Below are positions 60,402 through 64,000 of a DNA stretch of 64,000 nt, piece after piece. The position numbers were made by a program, and so were the translations under genes. This stretch comes from HGM04593 sp045661205 (GTDB taxonomy: Bacteria; Bacteroidota; Bacteroidia; Bacteroidales; Bacteroidaceae). Position 1 is the first letter of the stretch, and each line of letters begins with the position of its first letter. The stretch is from the NCBI GenBank assembly GCA_045661205.1, contig JAZRFE010000026.1:1-64000 (forward strand). Direction: 5' to 3'. The notes beneath the pieces were generated by a model. The model was not told the origin of the DNA. It ran no database searches and saw only the letters and a program-made list of their open reading frames with translations.

Positions 60402-63224
60402 ATGAAGAAACTTTTTTTGCTTGACGCTTACGCGCTTATATATCGCGCATATTATGCTTTTATAAAGAACCCGAGAATTAATTCCAAAGGGTTCAACACT
60501 TCGGCCATTCTGGGATTTGTGAACACATTGGAGGATGTGCTGAAAAAGGAGAGCCCCGACTATATTGGTGTTGCATTCGACCCCAAAGGCAAGACCTTCC
60601 GTCACGAGGCTTACGAGGAGTACAAGGCTCAACGCGAGGAGACACCCGAGGTGATACGCGAGTCGGTGCCTGTGATAAAGGAGATTCTCGCAGCATACAA
60701 GATACCCATACTCGAAGTGCCCGGCTACGAGGCCGATGATGTTGTGGGCACTCTTGCAAAGCAGGCCAAGGGGAAAGGTGTTACCACCTATATGATGACA
60801 CCCGACAAGGACTATGGTCAGTTGGTGACCGACACCACACTTATCTACCGCCCGAAATATGGCGACAAGGAGTTCGAGATTATGACTCCGCAGAGGGTGA
60901 CCGAGAAGTTTGGACTAAAAAGGACCGAACAGGTTATCGACCTACTGGGACTCATGGGTGATGCAAGCGACAACATTCCCGGATGCCCCGGAGTGGGAGA
61001 GAAGACTGCACAAAAACTGATTGCCGAGTTTGACAACATAGACAACCTACTTGCAAACACCGACAAGCTGAAAGGTGCCCTGAAAACAAAAATAGAGGAG
61101 AACAGGGAAAAGATTATTTTCAGCAGATTTCTTGCGACCATAAAGACCGACGTTCCCATAGAGCTGGACATGGAGGCTCTGCGACGCGAGACACCCGACG
61201 AAGAGAAGCTCACTGCCCTACTCGACTTCTACGAGCTGCGCGCTCTTAAGGAGAGGGTGAAGAAGAGCAATTTTACTCTCGACCTGTTCGGCGAACCTGT
61301 TGCAACGGAAAAAACATCCGCCACTCCCCAAAGCACAAAAAGTGACAAAATTCAAGGCTCGCTCTTTGACTTTTTTGAGGAGGAGAGTACAGGCGAAGAA
61401 AAAAAATCGACGCATTTGAGCTTAAAAGACCTTAAACACACCTATCATCTTATTGATAAAGAAGAAGATATACCCCATTTACTCTCTGTACTGAAAAATG
61501 CACAAACTGTGTGTTTCGACACTGAGACCACAAGCACCAACGCTATTGAGGCCGAACTTGTGGGCATGAGCTTCGCTGTTGAGGAAAATTGCGCCTACTA
61601 TGTGCATGTTCCGCGCGAGAGAGAGGCTGCACAAAAAATGGTGGATATGTTCAAAGAGATTTTCGAGAACGAGCACACCACGAAGGTGGGACAGAATATG
61701 AAGTACGACATCATTGTGCTTGCAAACTACGGAGTGGAGGTGAAGGGGCCGATGTTTGACACAATGATTGCCCACTATGTGTTGCAGCCCGAACTGTACC
61801 ACAGCATGGACTACATGGCCGAGACCTATCTGAACTACGAGACTATAAGGATAGAGTCACTCATTGGCGAGCGCGGCAAGAACCAGAGAAACATGCGCGA
61901 CCTGACAGCCACACAGATTTATGAGTATGCCTGCGAAGATGCCGACGTAACACTGAAACTGAAAAACATCCTCGCCGAAGAGCTGAAAAAAGAGGAGTGC
62001 GAGAAACTGTTCTACGAAATAGAGATGCCACTGATGCCTGTGCTTGCCTACATGGAGCGCAACGGAGCAAGGGTGAACACCGCCTCGCTGAAGGAAACCT
62101 CTACTCTATTCACCGGGCGCATGCACGACATAGAGCAAAAGATTTATGAGCTTGCCGGCGAATATTTCAATATTTCCTCGCCTAAACAGGTGGGAGACAT
62201 TCTCTTTGGCAAGCTGAAGATTGTGGACAAGCCCAAAAAGACAAAGACAGGACAGTTTGTTACCTCGGAGGAGGTGCTGACACAGGTGCAGCACAAACAC
62301 CCGATAGTGAAATATATTCTGCAACATCGAGGACTGAAAAAACTGCTGAGCACTTATGTCGATGCACTGCCCGAACTGATAAACAGCCGTACGGGAAAGA
62401 TACACACATCGTACAACCAGACGGTGACAGCCACAGGCCGACTGAGTTCGAGCAACCCTAACCTGCAAAATATACCCATACGCGACGAGGACGGAAAAGA
62501 GGTGCGCAAGGCATTCATCCCCGAGGAGGGAGAGCTGTTCCTCTCGGCCGACTATTCGCAGATAGAGCTGAGAATAATGGCACACCTGAGCGGCGACAAG
62601 AACATGATTAACGACTTTAAAAGCGGACACGACATTCACGCTGCCACCGCCGCGAAAATATACAAAAAGCCCATCGAAGAGGTTACAAAAGATGAACGCC
62701 GCAAAGCAAAGGTTGCCAACTTCGGTATTATATACGGTATTTCGGTGTTTGGCCTTGCCGAGCGCATGAACGTAGACCGCCGCGAGGCTAAAGAGCTTAT
62801 AGACAACTATTTTGCTACATACCCCGACATTTGCGCATACATCGAGCGACGCAAAGAGGATGCTCGTGCCAACGGCTATGTGACAACAATTTTCGGTCGC
62901 AAACGATTCCTGCCCGACATTAACTCACGCAACGCAGTGGTGCGCGGATATGCCGAGCGAAACGCTGTGAACGCACCCATACAGGGCAGTGCGGCAGATA
63001 TTATAAAGGTGGCGATGATAAACATCTATCGCCGCATGAAAGCCGAGAATATGCGCTCGACAATGATATTGCAGGTGCACGACGAGCTTAACTTCAGCAT
63101 CGTTGCCGAGGAGCGCGACAGCATGTTGCAACTTGTTATCGAGGAGATGCAGAGTGCAATAGCGATGAGTGTACCCCTTACTGCCGACTATGGCTGGGGT
63201 GCAAACTGGCTGGAGGCACACTGA
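60402..63224 (+). CDS. polA: DNA polymerase I
   Basis: A 940-residue repair and primer-removal polymerase. The N-terminal 5'-3' exonuclease is seen (LLDAYALIYRAYYAF, YEADDVVGTLA, LMGDASDNIPGCPGVGEKTA). The 3'-5' exonuclease keeps its acids (CFDTETTS, NMKYDII, YACEDADVT), so proofreading looks intact. Polymerase motifs: A in LSADYSQIELRIMAHLSGD, B in RRKAKVANFGIIYG, C in LQVHDELNF. A low-complexity linker (about residues 295-330) joins the first two domains. Confidence 0.98.
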   Translation: MKKLFLLDAYALIYRAYYAFIKNPRINSKGFNTSAILGFVNTLEDVLKKESPDYIGVAFDPKGKTFRHEAYEEYKAQREETPEVIRESVPVIKEILAAYKIPILEVPGYEADDVVGTLAKQAKGKGVTTYMMTPDKDYGQLVTDTTLIYRPKYGDKEFEIMTPQRVTEKFGLKRTEQVIDLLGLMGDASDNIPGCPGVGEKTAQKLIAEFDNIDNLLANTDKLKGALKTKIEENREKIIFSRFLATIKTDVPIELDMEALRRETPDEEKLTALLDFYELRALKERVKKSNFTLDLFGEPVATEKTSATPQSTKSDKIQGSLFDFFEEESTGEEKKSTHLSLKDLKHTYHLIDKEEDIPHLLSVLKNAQTVCFDTETTSTNAIEAELVGMSFAVEENCAYYVHVPREREAAQKMVDMFKEIFENEHTTKVGQNMKYDIIVLANYGVEVKGPMFDTMIAHYVLQPELYHSMDYMAETYLNYETIRIESLIGERGKNQRNMRDLTATQIYEYACEDADVTLKLKNILAEELKKEECEKLFYEIEMPLMPVLAYMERNGARVNTASLKETSTLFTGRMHDIEQKIYELAGEYFNISSPKQVGDILFGKLKIVDKPKKTKTGQFVTSEEVLTQVQHKHPIVKYILQHRGLKKLLSTYVDALPELINSRTGKIHTSYNQTVTATGRLSSSNPNLQNIPIRDEDGKEVRKAFIPEEGELFLSADYSQIELRIMAHLSGDKNMINDFKSGHDIHAATAAKIYKKPIEEVTKDERRKAKVANFGIIYGISVFGLAERMNVDRREAKELIDNYFATYPDICAYIERRKEDARANGYVTTIFGRKRFLPDINSRNAVVRGYAERNAVNAPIQGSAADIIKVAMINIYRRMKAENMRSTMILQVHDELNFSIVAEERDSMLQLVIEEMQSAIAMSVPLTADYGWGANWLEAH

Positions 63225-63251
63225 TTTTTGTAACGTTATGTATACTGATAT

Positions 63252-64000
63252 ATGAAACTGAAAATTTCTGTTTTTTTACTGCTTCTATTCATGGGAGTTG
63301 CGGCAAATGCACAAAGCATTGTATATACCGATGCTGCACAATTCCCCGTGTATGGGAAAATATCCTCGGAGACCGATTCGAGATATGAGCGTCTGCCATC
63401 GAGACTAAAAGGTGTGAGCCGCAAAGAGGTGTGGGGACTTGGCCGCAGCTCAGCGGGAGTGTACATACGTTTTTGCTCAAACACCACAGCCATGCGTGTA
63501 AAATGGGAATCGTCGTTTAACAACGACCAGAACCACATGACCGACCTGGGCACTCGCGGACTCGACCTGTATGCTTTAGTCGATGGCGAATGGCGAGCCG
63601 TTGCCCCTGCAAGGCCCACCAATAAGGGTGTAAACGAGTGGACTATTATACGCAACATGCGCCCCGAAAAAAGAGAGTATATGCTGTACTTGTCGCTGTA
63701 TGACGGTGTAAAATCGCTGGAGATTGGAGTAGACGAAGGGGCGTACCTGGGACAGCCCGAGGTTGCAAGCCCATCGACCGAAAAGCCCATTGTGATGTAT
63801 GGTTCGAGCATTCTGCAAGGTGGCTGTGCCAGCCGTCCGGGAATGGCCTACACCAATATCATAGGTCGAAAATTAAACAGAGAGGTATTCAACCTGGGAT
63901 TCAGCGGAAACGCGCGTCTGGACATGGAGATTGCCCACCTGATGGCAAGTGTCGAAGAGCCTGGAGCCTTTGTGCTGGATTTTGTTCCAAACTCATCGGA
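63252..64000 (+). CDS. Secreted SGNH hydrolase with GxDLY domain (3' end outside window)
   Basis: The first 249 residues of a protein cut by the window edge. Signal peptide about 1-20 (ANAQ). The N-terminal beta domain has the GLDLY motif (residues 103-107) that names the GxDLY domain, joined in Bacteroidota to a GDSL_3-type SGNH domain. Block I is IVMYGSSILQGG with probable nucleophile Ser186, and block II is NLGFSGNARLDMEIA. Block V lies beyond the window. Members act as carbohydrate acetyl esterases (inference). It starts 27 bp after polA. Confidence 0.85.
   Translation, partial: MKLKISVFLLLLFMGVAANAQSIVYTDAAQFPVYGKISSETDSRYERLPSRLKGVSRKEVWGLGRSSAGVYIRFCSNTTAMRVKWESSFNNDQNHMTDLGTRGLDLYALVDGEWRAVAPARPTNKGVNEWTIIRNMRPEKREYMLYLSLYDGVKSLEIGVDEGAYLGQPEVASPSTEKPIVMYGSSILQGGCASRPGMAYTNIIGRKLNREVFNLGFSGNARLDMEIAHLMASVEEPGAFVLDFVPNSS

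Noticed and set aside
1..64000. tRNA, rRNA, insertion sequences, prophage or conjugative genes
   Set aside because: No cloverleaf-like gap sequence, no rRNA stretch, no transposase or integrase frame and no terminal inverted repeats with target duplications were noticed.

Overview
This looks like a chromosomal segment of a Bacteroidota/Bacteroidales bacterium, most likely Prevotellaceae-like. The pointers are a type IX secretion / gliding core operon (porP/sprF, gldK, gldL, gldM, gldN), a GH97 glycosidase, several SGNH-type acetyl esterases, a DUF2723 (GT117-like) membrane protein, a fused SecDF, a three-gene fumarate reductase, and many promoters of the Bacteroides type (-7 box TAnnTTTG, -33 box TTTG). 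The genus call is inference; no rRNA or tRNA gene was seen. The window opens inside a BspA-like leucine-rich-repeat gene and closes inside an SGNH hydrolase gene.

Layout. 1-8.4 kb: a minus-strand glycan operon (GH97, sialate-O-acetylesterase-like, SGNH hydrolase), an AT-rich tandem pair of small lipoproteins, and a six-hairpin glycosidase-like lipoprotein. 7.7-12.5 kb: pyruvate formate-lyase activase and pyruvate formate-lyase, then a second sialate-O-acetylesterase-like gene. 12.8-19.3 kb: the T9SS core operon followed by an outer-membrane beta-barrel gene. 19.4-27.1 kb: priA, the DUF2723 protein, a polysaccharide deacetylase, queG and a small membrane protein. 27.1-34.5 kb: a PBP4-type D,D-carboxypeptidase, a clan GH-D alpha-galactosidase-like enzyme with a T9SS-like tail, nadB and an AspT-type exchanger. 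34.5-40.2 kb: a hypothetical gene, secDF, two overlapping rhomboid proteases and HU. 40.3-47.5 kb: a tandem inverted-repeat element carrying the promoter of an argS, RNase H, LtaS-like, LtaS-like, radical-SAM gene string. 47.6-51.1 kb: frdCAB. 51.4-59.3 kb: mnmG, apt, uvrC, dtd, a MazG-like gene, deoC and a duplicated esterase, with a perfect parS-like palindrome just after mnmG. 59.3-64 kb: polyprenyl synthetase and polA in divergent orientation, then the partial SGNH gene.

How it fits together. The metabolic genes describe a saccharolytic anaerobe: extracytoplasmic glycosidases and deacetylases release sugars, pyruvate formate-lyase makes acetyl-CoA and formate, and fumarate reductase uses fumarate as electron sink, which also suits L-aspartate oxidase working without oxygen. 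The T9SS core would export proteins with C-terminal sorting tails, and two candidates (both ends of the first 31 kb) lie in the window. The features that most deserve follow-up are the parS-like site, the tandem promoter-bearing inverted repeats before argS, the mosaic duplicated lipoproteins, the paired LtaS-like enzymes with different nucleophiles, and the head-to-tail duplicated esterase.
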